Positions 10,401 through 23,300 of a stretch of DNA of 64,000 bases are shown in pieces. The stretch lies in NCBI RefSeq assembly GCF_020080835.1, contig NC_058163.1, positions 10,705,113-10,769,112 on the forward strand. Reading direction: 5' to 3'. Origin of the DNA: Cotesia glomerata. Lineage: Eukaryota > Arthropoda > Insecta > Hymenoptera > Braconidae. A program made the translations under genes and the position numbers. The notes under the pieces were generated by a model. It was given only the letters and a program-made list of their open reading frames with translations. It was not told where the DNA came from and searched no databases. Numbering within the stretch: position 1 is the first letter of the stretch; each line of letters opens with the position of its first letter.

Positions 10401-10786
10401 TCTATCCAAGTTTACTATATATGTAGACTAATTTTTTTGTGATTTTAATTTTTGTCATAATTTTAATTCAAATTTTTGTTTTTCAATCAATGTAATCACA
10501 TACGCGCTAGAAAGAATATTTCAAAAAAACAACAAAATTTTTAGAGCCAGGATTACGTGTAAGAAACACTCTGAAATCACGTTGAGCTATAACTTAATCA
10601 AATTGTTTTAAGACATAAAACAGTATTCCAAGAATAATTAAAAGATTGAGTGTTTTTGATATCTTGATATTTTGTTTGAAACTATGTATAAATTTTTAAC
10701 AAATTTAAGATTCTAAAATAAAGTTCAAGACTTTCTTCGATATTCAGAGGTAATTGTATGTCAGGTATCAATACACCTACCAATTG
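10401..10786. other. AT-rich spacer
   Basis: No gene seen. It separates the ThrRS relic from the integrase-like pseudogene. I found no terminal repeat that would mark the edge of the latter element. Confidence 0.35.
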
Positions 10787-11860
10787 TCAAAACAATTCAT
10801 TGTACAATTTAGGCTCCAGAGTATAATCAGATTTGAGAATATTAACAGCATTTTCATCAATTGGTTTCTTGTAATCCCTTGCCCCAATTACTTCAGGAAG
10901 ATAATACAAACAATTTGGTTTTTCTGGAGCTAAATGACGACTTTTTTGTTTTCTTATACGATGCCGATTCCACTCATGACGAATCATTTTCAATTCAGCT
11001 CTAATTAAATGCCTAAAACAGAAGCGTAAACATTCAACATGTAATATTGATGAATCATTATAAAGACCTCTCTCGCGTAAATCTTTAAATTAATTGATCC
11101 AAAAATCCAAACCATGACGTCTAAGTTGAGACCAATAACTTTCTATACGCTGATTAGACGTACTTTTGCCTTTAATAAAACTTTTCCAACCAGCTAAATT
11201 ATCATCATGATGAAAACGTAGACTTTGCTGAAGAGCTTCAACAATACAATTTTCTGTACCACAATCTGATCGAATTAAAGTTGGGAGTAACTTTAATTTT
11301 TGTACCGCTTTTAAAAAATAATGTGCAGCAATTTCCGGTTTATTATTTGATGTAGTGACATCCAACCATATAATTTTTCTAGAAAATCCATCAAGACATC
11401 CGTGAATAGCGAACCCAAAGGGTTTCAATTTATCGTAGCCATCAATGTGCCAAAGGAAATTAGGTCCAGGAACAGAGTATTTACGTCTCAATAATCGTCG
11501 ACGAGACCTCTCTTCGATAGAATCTGGATCAACTACATGTAAAATTTTATTAACTGTACTCCTCTTCACTTTTAAGCCATAAATCAGCTTTAAACGTTAC
11601 CACATTCTTTTATAGCCAATACAGGAACCACTACTGTTTATTTCGTCAATCACGGCAGAACCAATTTTTTCCAAGGAATCTTCAACAATATATTTACGCT
11701 TCAGTCCAAGTTTTTTAAGAATTCGAATTAAATGTTGACGAGATATTGAAATGTTGTGATATTTACATAGAAAATTAACTATTTCATTATATGTAAATCC
11801 TTCGTTAAAATACTTCCTTATCAATAAATCACGTGCCATCTCTTCCAAGTTTGTGGACAA
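10787..11860 (-). pseudogene. DDE/integrase-core transposase pseudogene (two in-frame stops)
   Basis: The minus strand encodes about 357 codons in one frame. An N-terminal helix-turn-helix region (YNEIVNFLCKYHNISISRQH) is followed by an integrase-like catalytic core. The acidic triad is visible as WHIDGYDKLK (D), IRSDCGTEN (D) and NQRIESYWSQLR (E). The family is the rve-type core found in eukaryotic integrase-like transposons; the exact superfamily (IS3EU/Ginger-like) is my inference. The frame is interrupted only twice, by TAA after ...GYKRMW and by TAA after ...GLDFWIN, with no frameshift over 1,074 nt. I see no terminal inverted repeats, so it may be a solitary relic or an inactivated domesticated gene. 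The C-terminal part is rich in Arg/Lys. Confidence 0.7.
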
Positions 11861-12236
11861 TTAATGCTGAAAATTAAATAAATATAATAATATAATAAAT
11901 ACTTAAAAAACATATTATTCATAAAAACAAAAACATGAGAAAATGACAACAATAAATAGATACTTAATGTTTGATGATCCCAAATTATTTAAATTATTGA
12001 TTCATTTATTTAATCAAATAATAATGCATTATTTTATATAGTATATAATTATAAATTACAGCGTAGGTAAATCCACTTAAAAACATACACATCATACATT
12101 ATGATTATTATTTATAAGAAGAAACATTTAGCGCCACCTTTAGATTAGTAAGATAGACATACTAAGTATGTCAACGGAGACGAAAAAGTCAGTGCTACTA
12201 TCATTCGTATAACATGTCACTATCGGGCTTCCGTAA
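11861..12236. other. AT-rich noncoding sequence
   Basis: No gene found. It runs up to the start of the dispersed repeat X copy at ~12237. Confidence 0.35.
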
Positions 12237-13876
12237 ACAAAGTTTTGAAGTTATTTCTGTAAATACTTACAAGACTTTTTTTATTATGAAATATTTGGTA
12301 CCAGAAAAAATTTGATTTTGTACATAGCTTTGAAGATTAGATAAAAAATTTCATGATACTAAAATTAAAATACGCCTAATAATTTTTATGAATTTAATTC
12401 CTTAAGGAGGTATGGTGAAAAATCACTTTTCTTACAATATTCCTCAATTTTTGAATACGCGTACTTCTAAGTATCCTCTATACGAATAAATTTTTTTAAT
12501 AGTCCTTGCGGTGTTAATTTTCGAAATATTAGCAATTAAAAATCGTACACGGTGAGAAATTTCCATTATTTTTTATTCTGCATGGATTTTAGATATTACA
12601 ATGGTGCATATTACTAGTGAACCTTATTGACTCAGAATAAAATTTTACAATGGCCCATAGTAATTTCCGAAACAAATGAAATCAGACATAGTAAATGGTA
12701 GAAATTGAAATGTACCATAGTAAAATGAAATATGCAATAATTTAAATTTCCGAATGTACTATAGCAAAAAAAATAAGAAAACGATTGTAAAAATAAAAAT
12801 TTTAGAGTAAAAATGTTTTAGCAATCAAAAAAAATATTAAAACAGACAGGATTTTTTTTGTTTGCAATACTTTTTAAAAAGATTTTTTAAAATATAGTTT
12901 TTTTATTTTTTGCATTTTTAACAATGAACGTAGGATTTATTTTGGCAGTTAATTTTATTATGAATAATTATAAACACAATATATAACTTTTAAATTATTT
13001 TTTATTATTATTAGAAGTGTCGGTTGCAGGTTAACCATCAAATGTTTGTTTTCATTTTAATTTTTCACGGTAAATTATTAAATATTTTATTATTTATGAA
13101 TCTTACAAATTTTCATTAACTATTCATGTGTTGATGGATTTATAAACTAATATTTATTTAAAACTTAATGTTTATTGCAATTTTCATAACACCGTTAACC
13201 ACTACTGATAGCGTCTGTAGACTTATGTTGACAAAACAAAGCAGCACGAAAAATGAAAGAGCGCGCGTCGCGACTGACGCGCATACGTTTACTATGGGAC
13301 ATTTGAAAATTTCATAGTCACAATTTTAAATTTAAACCGAGTACACGTGACTAAATGTGAAACTTTTTTATAAATTTTTATTGTCGACTGAGCAACAGAA
13401 ATTTTACTATGAAACTATAATGAAAAGTTTTAAGCACACTAACAGTTTTTGTTCTGTCAGTTTACGAAAATTTTTTATATATGTTTATGTAACAGTTGCA
13501 TGGTCAAATTTACTATGGTCCCTAGTAAATATTGATTGGTACAATATGATATTCTTAAATTTTTATGGTAATATTTTGAATTGAGTCATTAAGGTTCAGT
13601 CTTATTATGTATGCATAGTAAATTTCTACAGAAATTTCTCACCGTGTACATTTAACATGTATTCCCTATCCTGACCGTAGTTAGAGCGAACATTTTATTG
13701 AATAACAACCATACTTTTCTTAGGATTTTTTTTTAAAACTGAGAATATTTAATTGAAGTTATAACAAGTATTTTTTTAAAAAAAAAACATAAACAAGCGG
13801 TATTAATTTTTTTATAAAAAATGTTCAAAGTTTGTTACTTTTAATGATTTTCAAGCGTTCTCTTATAACCTAATCC
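12237..13876 (-). repeat. Dispersed repeat X, copy 1 (split by an insertion)
   Basis: 12237-12547 and 13647-13876 together match, in reverse complement, the uninterrupted copy at 48758-49301. Shared landmarks include AGGTATGGTGAAAAATCAC, TTGCGGTGTTAATTTTCG and AACAAACTTTGAAC (on the opposite strand). No coding potential or named family is recognised. Strand here is arbitrary, set opposite to copy 2. Confidence 0.8.
12548..13646. mobile_element. TIR element inserted in repeat X (TA or GTAC target duplication)
   Basis: The ends are inverted copies of CACGGTGAGAAATTTC (16 bp). The flanks read GTAC on both sides, and the uninterrupted copy at ~48985 has a single GTAC, so this is a clean empty-site comparison. 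The duplication can be parsed as TA (Tc1/mariner style, TIR starting CACGG) or as GTAC. At 1,099 bp with no credible transposase it is non-autonomous. The interior is AT-rich with repeated ACTATGG/CCATAGT motifs. An open frame of 75 codons at 13357 is not convincing. Confidence 0.7.
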
Positions 13877-14409
13877 CACAAAAAACAGTTTCACTGTAAA
13901 CCGCCGCACCAAGTACACGTCCAACTATTGTTACAAACTATAATAATTCAATTTTTACAAAAAACTATTGAATCGAAAAAAAAAAAACGAAGTACAAAAA
14001 ATTTTTTAGATTAAAAAACATTAAAGACAGTAAATATTAAGGAAAAAAATTTAATGTATTTGGTGAGCATCATTCGAATACTTTCATTATCCACAGTTTT
14101 TAAAATTGATACTTGTAGTGTGAATTGTATAGCACACCAAGTACACTGATGAATTAAATGAATAAGAGCGTGGTATTCACGGGAGCTATGGGCTTGATAA
14201 CACCACAACTTTGTCAAAAATCACTTTCACGATTTAATTTTTTTTTTGTTTTATTTCTGAGGAAGTTTATCAAAACGCTTGTGAAAATTGCGTGTCAAAA
14301 TAATTCCGTTTCGATACAGTTAATTTTTATCGATTGTCAGTTCGGTGACTTTTTCTGCGATTTCGGCAGCCATATATATTATTTTTCATAAACAGAATTG
14401 AAATAACTA
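13877..14409. other. AT-rich spacer, no gene seen
   Basis: Noncoding as far as I can see. On the minus strand an ATG at ~14373 opens 17 codons (MAAEIAEKVTELTIDKN) before a stop. It could be the start of a lost gene but is too short to call. Confidence 0.3.
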
Positions 14410-14417
14410 TATAAACA
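14410..14417. repeat. 8-bp target-site duplication, left
   Basis: TATAAACA, identical to 18698-18705; 8 bp is the duplication length made by P-element transposases. Confidence 0.85.
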
Positions 14418-17400
14418 CATATATGTAATACTTCTATATGGACAGTTTAAATGGGAAGGAATGTCCCACTATTAAGGTGCCGACATATACTATTTTCTCT
14501 CTCGCCCCAGATACCTGGTTCACGTTGCGCATGCTTGAGAATTCCCCATGATATTAATAGAGGGGGAAGAATGAGGGGAATAATTTTGTGGTTATGATTC
14601 TGTTTACAAATATATTTATTATTGTAATTCAGAAAAACAATTATAAATTTTTAAAAACTTTTGTTTTTATTTAAATAATATTCTTTTTCCAACAATCAGT
14701 TATTGAAAAATGGTGAAGTTGTGTTATTTATGTGATAGAAAAGCGTCGAGAGCTGACAATATTTTTTTAGATCAGTAAGTGCAAATTATTTTTAATTTTT
14801 TAGATGAAATCCTTTATTATGTTATTAATAATATTTAAATTTGATCAATTTTAGATTTCTGAAAAATTTGGAGATACGTTTGAAGTGGCTAAATGCTTGT
14901 GGATTAACTGAAAATGATGATGTAAAAAGAACTTGCATATGTTCCAGACATTTCAAAGCTGATGATATTTGTCAATCAAAAATTTTTGGAGTTGTTAAAT
15001 CTTCTATAAAACGTAATGCAGTTCCTACACTTTATTTAACAAATCCACTCAGTATTGATAAAACTAGTAAATTACCACCAAACACGCCGCTATCGGAAGT
15101 ATTTGATGAGAATGGAGTCAGAAATCAATCGTCATCATGTTTTTCTGAGAATAATATTGTCAACCAATATAATGTACTCAATACTTTGCAAAAAAGTAAA
15201 ATAATAAGATTTATGTATAAACATAGAAGGATAGTAACAAAAAAATTATTTATATATTATTTCTACTATTTGTAGGTCCAAAAAAATGTTTTGAAGTAGA
15301 CAATACTGAATGTCAAACCTCAAATAATAGTAGCATTAATTTTGGTAAGTTTAATAGAAAAATTTAATTTTTTAATATTGTTAAATATTTTAATTCCAGG
15401 AGCCTCTTGTAACCAATCTGATTTAAATGAATTTATAGAAAATGCAAAATCGAATCCTAACAGCGAAGACGAAAATACTGGTGAGAATAAATATTATATT
15501 TTATTGTTAATATTTTTCTAATTAATACTGTTTTATTCTTATTTAAAGTTCCACATGAAATTGATTCCCCAAATCAATTTCGAAAGCGTAAATTTCACGA
15601 GCCTCGTTATGTTAGTGAAATTTCATTATCAGATTTTGCGACGCCTAAAAGGAGTAAAAGAACCCTTTCTTTAATAAAAGAGACTGATAAAAAAAATCGG
15701 ATAAAATAAAGCAGCTACAGAGGCAAACGAGGAACCTCGAGAAAAAAATTTCATCTTTGCAAGATTTAATAAATCATCTTAAGGAAAACCGAATGTTAAC
15801 TGATGAGAGTGGTGATGCTCTAATGGTATAGTATATTCTAACTGATATAAATTGTATAATTATAAAATTGTAAATATTTTACACAAATGTTATGGATCAC
15901 GAATTTAACTAATAATTTAGTTTATTGATGTTTTATGATAAGGTATTTATCATCAAATATTTGTAGCAATTGTACATATTTACTTTATTTTTCTTTTCTC
16001 AGCGGATTTCGGTACAAAAATTTTAACTAATATTAAATATTTCGCTTATCAATATTTACAAATTAAGTTTGTTTTATTTTAAATGGAAAGATGGCGAAAT
16101 GAAAAAAAAAATGTCAAATTTTTAGATCGATAATTTTCTTCATAATATTTTTTTCTATGTAGAGTATGATGCCAGAAGATTGAACAAATATTGCAAATAT
16201 GAAGGTTAAAGATGGAAGAGGATACACACCGCAAGTCCGTTCTTTTGCATTATCTTTACATTTTTATTCGCCTAAGGCTTACAGATACGTTCGAGAAAAG
16301 TTCAATAACAATTTAACATCTGTATCAACTATAAAATCTTGGTACAGAGTAGTGGATGGATCTCCTGGGTTTACAGATGAATCTTTTAAAGCTATTGAAT
16401 TGCGATGTGCAGAGAAGAGCGGTATAGTTAATTTGGTTCTGGATGAAATGTCAATAAAAGAAGAAATAATTTATGATAAAAAAGAATTTCATGGAGGCAT
16501 AAGCTTCGGGACAGTACAAAATTCAGATTCTGCTTACTCTGATAATGACAACCCTATTACAGCAAAAAATGCATTAGTTTTAATGGCAGTTTCGATGAAC
16601 GAAAATTGGAAAATCCCAATTGGTTATTTTTTGGTTAGATCATTGAATAGTGAAGAGCGGGCAAGTATCTTGAGATTGGCATTTGAGCTACTACACAAAG
16701 CTAATTGCAAAGTTTATTCATTAACATTTGACGGAGCAGCTTCAAATATAAGCATGTGCAATTCTTTAGGTGCTAATTTGAACTTCGGACCCAATTTTAA
16801 GCCTTACTTTACTAATCCGGCGACATCTGAAAAATGTTATATATTTTATGATTTCTGTCATATGATTAAACTAATACGAAATACTTTTGGAGATCACAAA
16901 ATAATCAAAACTGTTGATAATAAATCTATTTTGTGGTCATACATTGAGAAATTGTATGACCTACAATGCAAAGAAGGCTTGAGAGTAGCTAATAAGTTAA
17001 CCAAAAAACACGTTAATTATCAAAATAATGAACGTAAAATTAGCTATACAAACACTTAGCGAAAGTGTGTCAAAAGCTTTAAAGTTTTTACAAATAATTG
17101 ATGATCCAGAAATCCAAAAGGACTGCGAAAGTAGTTCTGAAACAGCTTTATTTTGCTTAAATTTTAACAATATTGGTGATATGTTAAATTGTAAAAATAA
17201 ATTTTCTAAGGGTGAATTCAATACCCCTTTGAATGATGAAACTTATCTGAAAATGAAAGACCATGCTTTAAAATTTGAAAATTATATTATTAATTTATGT
17301 AATGACAAGGGAACACCTTTAATTTATACTAAACGAAAAACTGGCTTTATTGGGATGATTATAGCTCTAAGGAATATATTTCCTCTTTATGATCAATTAA

Positions 17401-18697
17401 AAAAAGAAGGAATGACTTTTTTATTGACATATAAGCTGTCTCAAGATTACATTGAAACATTTTTTAGTGCTATCAGAAGTCGTGGAGGTTTCAAAAATAA
17501 TCCTAATGTTTTACAATTTAAAAATGCGTATTAGCGTTTGTTAGTAAGGCATGAATTGAAACAATTCGAAAATGGTAATTGCGCCTTTGACAATGTAGAC
17601 ATTTTACACGTATCATCAAACACAAGAAATTGTTACGACCAAATTGGACATGCAGATTTGCTTCAAAACACTGAAAACCCTGATATTTCGGATCACGATT
17701 ATATTCGTTATTGCTGGGATTTATCTCCATTTGTTGAAAATATTGTTCTATATATAGCGGGTTATGTTTCACACAGAGTCTCTAAAATAATATTCTGTCC
17801 TGTTTGCAAAAATCAATTAATTTCGGATGAATCAAGTGAATCTATGCCTCTTTTATCTCTTATCAAAAATAGAGGACCATTTAAAATACCATCGAAAGAT
17901 GTTATTAGTATTTGTAAGACTTCAGAAAAAATAATTAGACAACGTTCTCATGAATTACTGAACAAAAATATAAAAACTATTGTTACAAATGAAATATGTC
18001 GAAAAATAGGACTAATGTTTGATAATAAAGAAATGAACGATCATGTTTTACTTCAAAATTTTTCTGATAATCATCGTTATCAGTTATGTAAATGGATTAT
18101 TGAAGTATATTTAAACACAAGATTTTTTTATGAAGCCAAAAAATTATCAGTTAAAGATAATTATGTTCGGCAAAAATATAATAGACTCATTTTATTTTAT
18201 AACCAATAAGAAATTAACAAACTGCATGCTAATTTTTGTGTAAAATAAACTTGTATCAGTTAAACGATTAGTTACATTTTTTTATTTTATTATATTTCAC
18301 TAATATTTTCACGTCCAAGTACTTAAGATATAATTTAAAATTTTTTACAAGCATTTCCAAGAAACAAAAATAGTTTGAGTGAGGTTTATTTTTTTTTTAA
18401 TTTCAAAAATACTTCTTCTTTTTAATAAAATTATTCTTTTAAATTCTCCTAAACAGTAAAAAAATAATTGTTCAGTATTATTTTGTATTTTAAAATAAAT
18501 TTGCATTGAATTAAAAAAAAAATTTTATAATAACATTCCTGTTTTGAATAACCCGCTGCTTTCCCCTTTGCGCACAAAATAATGCGCAGAACCGAGCTGG
18601 AACCTCAGAGGACAGAGAAAGTGTTATTCTTCTGTCTTTCTTAGTCGGAACAGCTTCCACTTATAGAAACTGTCCATATAGAAGTATTACATATATG
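14418..18697 (+). mobile_element. Complete P element, transposase inactivated
   Basis: The 31-bp terminal inverted repeats at 14418-14448 and 18667-18697 are perfectly complementary, start CATATATGTAATACTTCTAT and are flanked by an exact 8-bp duplication. TIR length, the CA start and the duplication size all match the canonical Drosophila P element. The 4,280-bp interior holds a spliced THAP-type transposase gene with at least four disabling lesions. Confidence 0.93.
14710..18209 (+). pseudogene. P-element (THAP9-like) transposase pseudogene
   Basis: Exon 1 (14710-14774) and exon 2 (from 14855) encode a THAP C2CH zinc finger: CYLC, then W and CSRHF. Short exons at ~15277-15344, 15401-15480 and 15549-15710 lead to a leucine-zipper-like coiled coil (LEKKISSLQDLINHL). 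The catalytic part follows from ~16170: DEMSIKEEIIYD, the SLTFDGAASN motif and FYDFCHMIKLIRN. The C-terminal P-type region has SQDYIETFFSAIRSRGG. The lesions are a frameshift and TAA near 15700-15709, TGA at 16181, a one-base frameshift near 17026 and an in-frame TAG at 17532-17534. The family binds its TIRs through THAP and uses GTP as cofactor; both are known of the family and not shown here. Confidence 0.85.
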
Positions 18698-18705
18698 TAT
18701 AAACA
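18698..18705. repeat. 8-bp target-site duplication, right
   Basis: TATAAACA, matching 14410-14417. Confidence 0.85.
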
Positions 18706-20317
18706 AGCAGAAACTATACATACATGATGGTATCATTACTAACTGTTTTATCATCTGTTAAAATTTTTCTTTAGTTCGACCTACAGAGGGGATAATACTA
18801 CTCGCGGGAAAATTCAAATTAAAAACGAATAATTTTTATGATCTAAATAATTTATGTATGACATGAGCGCTTAAGGCATGCTCATTTAGATTTTCCAAAC
18901 TTTTTTTATATATAATCTTTACAAAAATTAATTTTGTAAAAAAGAACGTATTTGTGTGTACACTGAATACAAAATTACGATTTTTTATTCTGAAAATTGT
19001 TAGCATCAGGCAATTTTTTAGATATTTTTATTTATCTTATAAAGTAAAAGACCCAGTAGCTGCTCATGTACCAGTACATGCTCACTCCATGTATTTGTAT
19101 ATCTATATTTGTGAATATTTCAGGGATGATCTGCAGGATAAACCATTCTTTTTATGGAGGGTAGAAGTTCTTCTACCCTCCATAATTCTTTTATATAAGA
19201 TAAAATGCATTTATTTACATTATAAAATGTGATAAAAAATTTCTTCGGGGTGATCATCGAAAAACCACAGATAAAAAAAATTAAAATTTTTACTTGTCTT
19301 AAATACCATACATTCCAAATATTGTTATTGTCAAATCTTAATTTTTTAATTAGAAAACATTTAAAAAATAGACAAATTGCATTAAGGTACTTTTTTATAT
19401 TGAATTTGCATAAATTATGCTGAAACTAACCGACATCTGATCATTTTTAGACATTTATTTGACAAAAAAATTGTTATTAAAAAATCAAACAATAATTTCA
19501 GTCATGAGAATAAAAAAAAAAATTAATTTATAATTTTTTATTTATTTATTTATTAAATAAAATTAAAAAATGATTAATTTTATATTAAATAAAATTTATC
19601 TATCTAATGAAAATTAATTTTATTATTAATTATTGAATAATGAAGTATTTGTTATTTATTTACACATTATTTAAAACAAGCGCTTTATAGGCAAGTAGCG
19701 TTACCTGGATGTGACTAAAGACATTACAAATAAATTATACTTATTTCAGTAAAATCTCTCTAAAGTTTCCTAGTTCTATCTCAATTTTTTCATAAATCAC
19801 TCACAAGAGCAAAGAAGATACTCCAAAAAAATTTTACTGTAACCAATCAAAGTAATGAGAGAAAGAGAGAAGAAATCGGATATTTTGGTCTCTGTTCTGT
19901 GCACAAAACAGTTGTTGAATTCGCTACGTTCGCCAAATTATAAACAAACTTTCGTAAACCTAACCCTACTATTGATAAATAGCAATTCAAAGAATATAAG
20001 TATTTTAGTTCGGTCACACATGGCCATCAATTTTTAACAATAATGAATTGTAAACATATGTAGTGGGAAAACATTTACGAAGATTTCCAACAATGACTGA
20101 CATTAATTCAGTGAGAAAGGGCTTTTTCCTAAAGTATAACGTACACAGTTTTCAAGAATAATTCATACATGAAAATATCAGTGTTTGTAAATAAATAATA
20201 AGTGTTTAAAAAATACAAAAGAATCATAATATAAATAATATTTAAACTAATGGTGTGTAATTTTTAAGGTTACACATTTTATATTCAATTTAATTTCTAA
20301 ATACTGAATAGTTCAAT
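18706..20317. other. Upstream region of MED23; no other gene
   Basis: AT-rich sequence with no supported exon. It includes a perfect 15-bp-stem hairpin at 19153-19184. The part immediately before 20318 must hold the MED23 promoter and 5' UTR, but I cannot point to a specific TATA or initiator element. Confidence 0.4.
19153..19184. repeat. Short perfect inverted repeat
   Basis: TATGGAGGGTAGAAG is followed after two bases by its exact reverse complement. No U-run flanks it, so a terminator role is not suggested. Confidence 0.7.
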
Positions 20318-23300
20318 ATGAGTAGTGAATCTCAAATTTCAACAATCGTCAATGAGATATTGGTAAATATTATTATTTTATTTTGTTTAATTTCAAGTTC
20401 TATATATTGTTAAATTTTAATGAAACAATATTCATCTAGAGAGTCGAAGCAATTGAAGAAGCTTTTAGTTGTGTCTTGGTTCATAATCTTGGCAGTGAAA
20501 CGGAAAAAATAAAAAAATGGCAAGGAGAACTGCGTTCCGCAATGCTCAAATTACCAGTAGATCAACAAGAGCTTGCAGTTAAACAATTTTTAACTTTGGC
20601 TGCTGGAATGACCAACCATAAACGCTTGCAACTTTTACTTGGTCTTCTAGAGAATTTAGTAGTCAATACCGTTTTACCGGCAAGGTAATTTCATTTGATT
20701 TAACTAATACGACACAAAGATCAAATTAAGTATGAAAAAAAAATTTTTTTTTTTTTTTAGAATGGTATGTGAATCAATTTTATGCTGCGATAAATTAGTA
20801 TATGAACTTCAAGACTTTTGGGTTGAATGTTTTATTTTAATAAAGAAAATAATCGGTGGAGTAGACTACAAAGGTGTACGAGAGGTAATGAAGGGTTGTA
20901 TAGAGAAAGCTCAGACTATTCCAGCAAAATTAAATGCTTCAGTACAGCCTCAATTAAAAAGTCTGGAACATGTATTTGAAAATATATTTGATAGGAATGC
21001 TTGTCTTCTTCCAAGCTACTTCATTGTTACGGAGATTCAAAAAGTATACCCAGATAATAAAAATTGGCCTCATTGGAAGTTAGCAAAACTTATTTCAAGC
21101 TTTGTAGAAAGTTTTCGACCTGTAGCTCAAATGGTATCAATAATCGGACATTCAAAAATGCGTCCAGTTGTTGAACATACAGGATATGCTGACCATCTAA
21201 TAAATCCCTGGTTATTAGATCCATCATCACTAAAGTTTTCTTTAAAAGGAAATCTTCCTTATGACGCTGAATTGCTTAAACCGCAAACAGACTTACTTCG
21301 TTATGTTTTGGAGCAGCCATATAGCCGTGATATGGTTTGTTCAATGCTTGGACTTCAGAAGCAACATAAACAACGCTGTATAGCATTAGAAGAACAATTG
21401 GTGGAACTTGTTATTCTTGCAATGGAAAGATCGGAAAATGATGCACCTCAACCATCTGAAGGAATAGATGGAACTGTAGCAAATCATTGGGTATGGTTAC
21501 ACCTTTCATCACAATTAATTTACTTTATTCTCTTCCAATTTGCTTGCTTTCCAAGTATAGTAATGGCGATTCATGAAAAACTTGCTGCAAGAGATTTACG
21601 GAAAGGCCGAGATCATTTGATGTGGGTATTACTTCAATTTATTTCTGGAAGTATTCAACGAAATCCTTTGGCTAATTTTTTACCAGTATTGAAACTTTAC
21701 GATCTTTTATATCCAGAAAAAGAGCCTTTGCCTGTACCTGATTTCAATCAAGCTCTTTGTACACATCAAATGGCTATGACGTGCATATGGATTCACTTGC
21801 TAAAGAAGGCACAATCAGAGCATGCTAATATTCATAGACCGATCCCTACAGCATTAAAAAACCATCACGAATTTCTTCAACATTTGGTAATGCCTAACTC
21901 TTCACTTTGTATGGGGCCAGATTATCGGATTGCACTTCTTTGTAATGCTTATTCTACTTATCAAGAATACTTTAGCAGACCTATGGCTACACTTGTTGAC
22001 ACAGTATTAGGCACTCAAAAAAGTCAACCGCAACAACCTTTGCCTACGAATGTACAAAATAATGCAGCTTTGGCTACAGGACCGATTACTCCCTTATCGA
22101 TGTCTATTTTAGACTCTCTTACAGTACATTCTAAAATGAGTCTCATTCATAGTATTGTGACTCATGTTATAAAGTTAGCACAGTCAAAAAGTAACTTACC
22201 ATTAGCACCTGCTCTTGTAGAAACTTACAGTAGACTTTTAGTTTACACGGAGATAGAAAGTCTTGGTATAAAAGGGTTTATCAGTCAATTATTACCACAA
22301 GTATTTAAATCTCATGCTTGGGGAACTTTGTATACACTTTTAGAAATGTTCAGTTACAGAATGCATCATATTCAACCTCATTACCGAGTTCAAATACTTT
22401 CTCATCTTCATAGTTTAGCTGCAGTACCTCAGACAAATCAAACTCAATTGCATTTATGCGTTGAAAGTACTGCTTTAAGGATGATTACAGGTTTAGGATC
22501 ATCTGAAGTTCAACCACAATTGTCTAGATTTTTATCTGAACCAAAAACTTTGGTGTCATCTGAATCTGAAGAACTTAATCGTGCTTTAGTGCTTACTCTC
22601 GCCAGATCAATGCATATTACCAGTACTGGTGCAGATTCTTTAAGTGGAACGTGGTGTAAAGAGTTACTAAATACTATAATGCAAAATACTCCTCATTCAT
22701 GGGCAAATCATACGCTTCAATGTTTTCCTCCTGTGTTGAGTGAATTTTTTCAACAAAATAGTGTTCCTTGGGAAAATAAACAACAGATTAAAAAAGCAGT
22801 TGAAGAGGAATATAGGAATTGGGCATCTATGAGCAATGAAAATGACATAATAGCTCATTTTTCTGTTCCAGGTACTCCACCATTATTTCTGTGTTTATTA
22901 TGGAAAATGATTCTTGAAACAGATAGAATCAGTCCGATTGCTTATAAAATTTTAGAGAGAATTGGCGCAAGAGCATTGTCTGCTCACTTAAGAAAATTTT
23001 GTGACTATTTGGTGTTTGAATTTGCAAATAGTGTAGGAGGAGGACAGCATGTCAACAAATGTGTTGATACAATTAACCATATGATTTGGAAATATAATAT
23101 TGTAACTATTGATAGACTGGTATTATGTTTAGCCCTAAGAACTCAAGAAGGTAATGAAGCACAAGTTTGTTTTTTCATTATTCAATTACTTCTACTGAAA
23201 GCAGCTGAATTTCGTAATCGAGTTCAAGAATTTGTCAAAGAAAATTCACCAGAACATTGGAAGCAGTCTAATTGGCATGATAAACATTTGGCATTTCATC

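Noticed and set aside
14325..14375. Start of a minus-strand gene (MAAEIAEKVTELTIDKN)
   Set aside because: Only 17 codons before a stop and no donor site; could be a lost first exon of the ThrRS relic but nothing links them.
19141..19190. Transcription terminator
   Set aside because: A perfect hairpin but no T-run or adjacent gene end; intrinsic terminators of this type are not used by this kind of genome.
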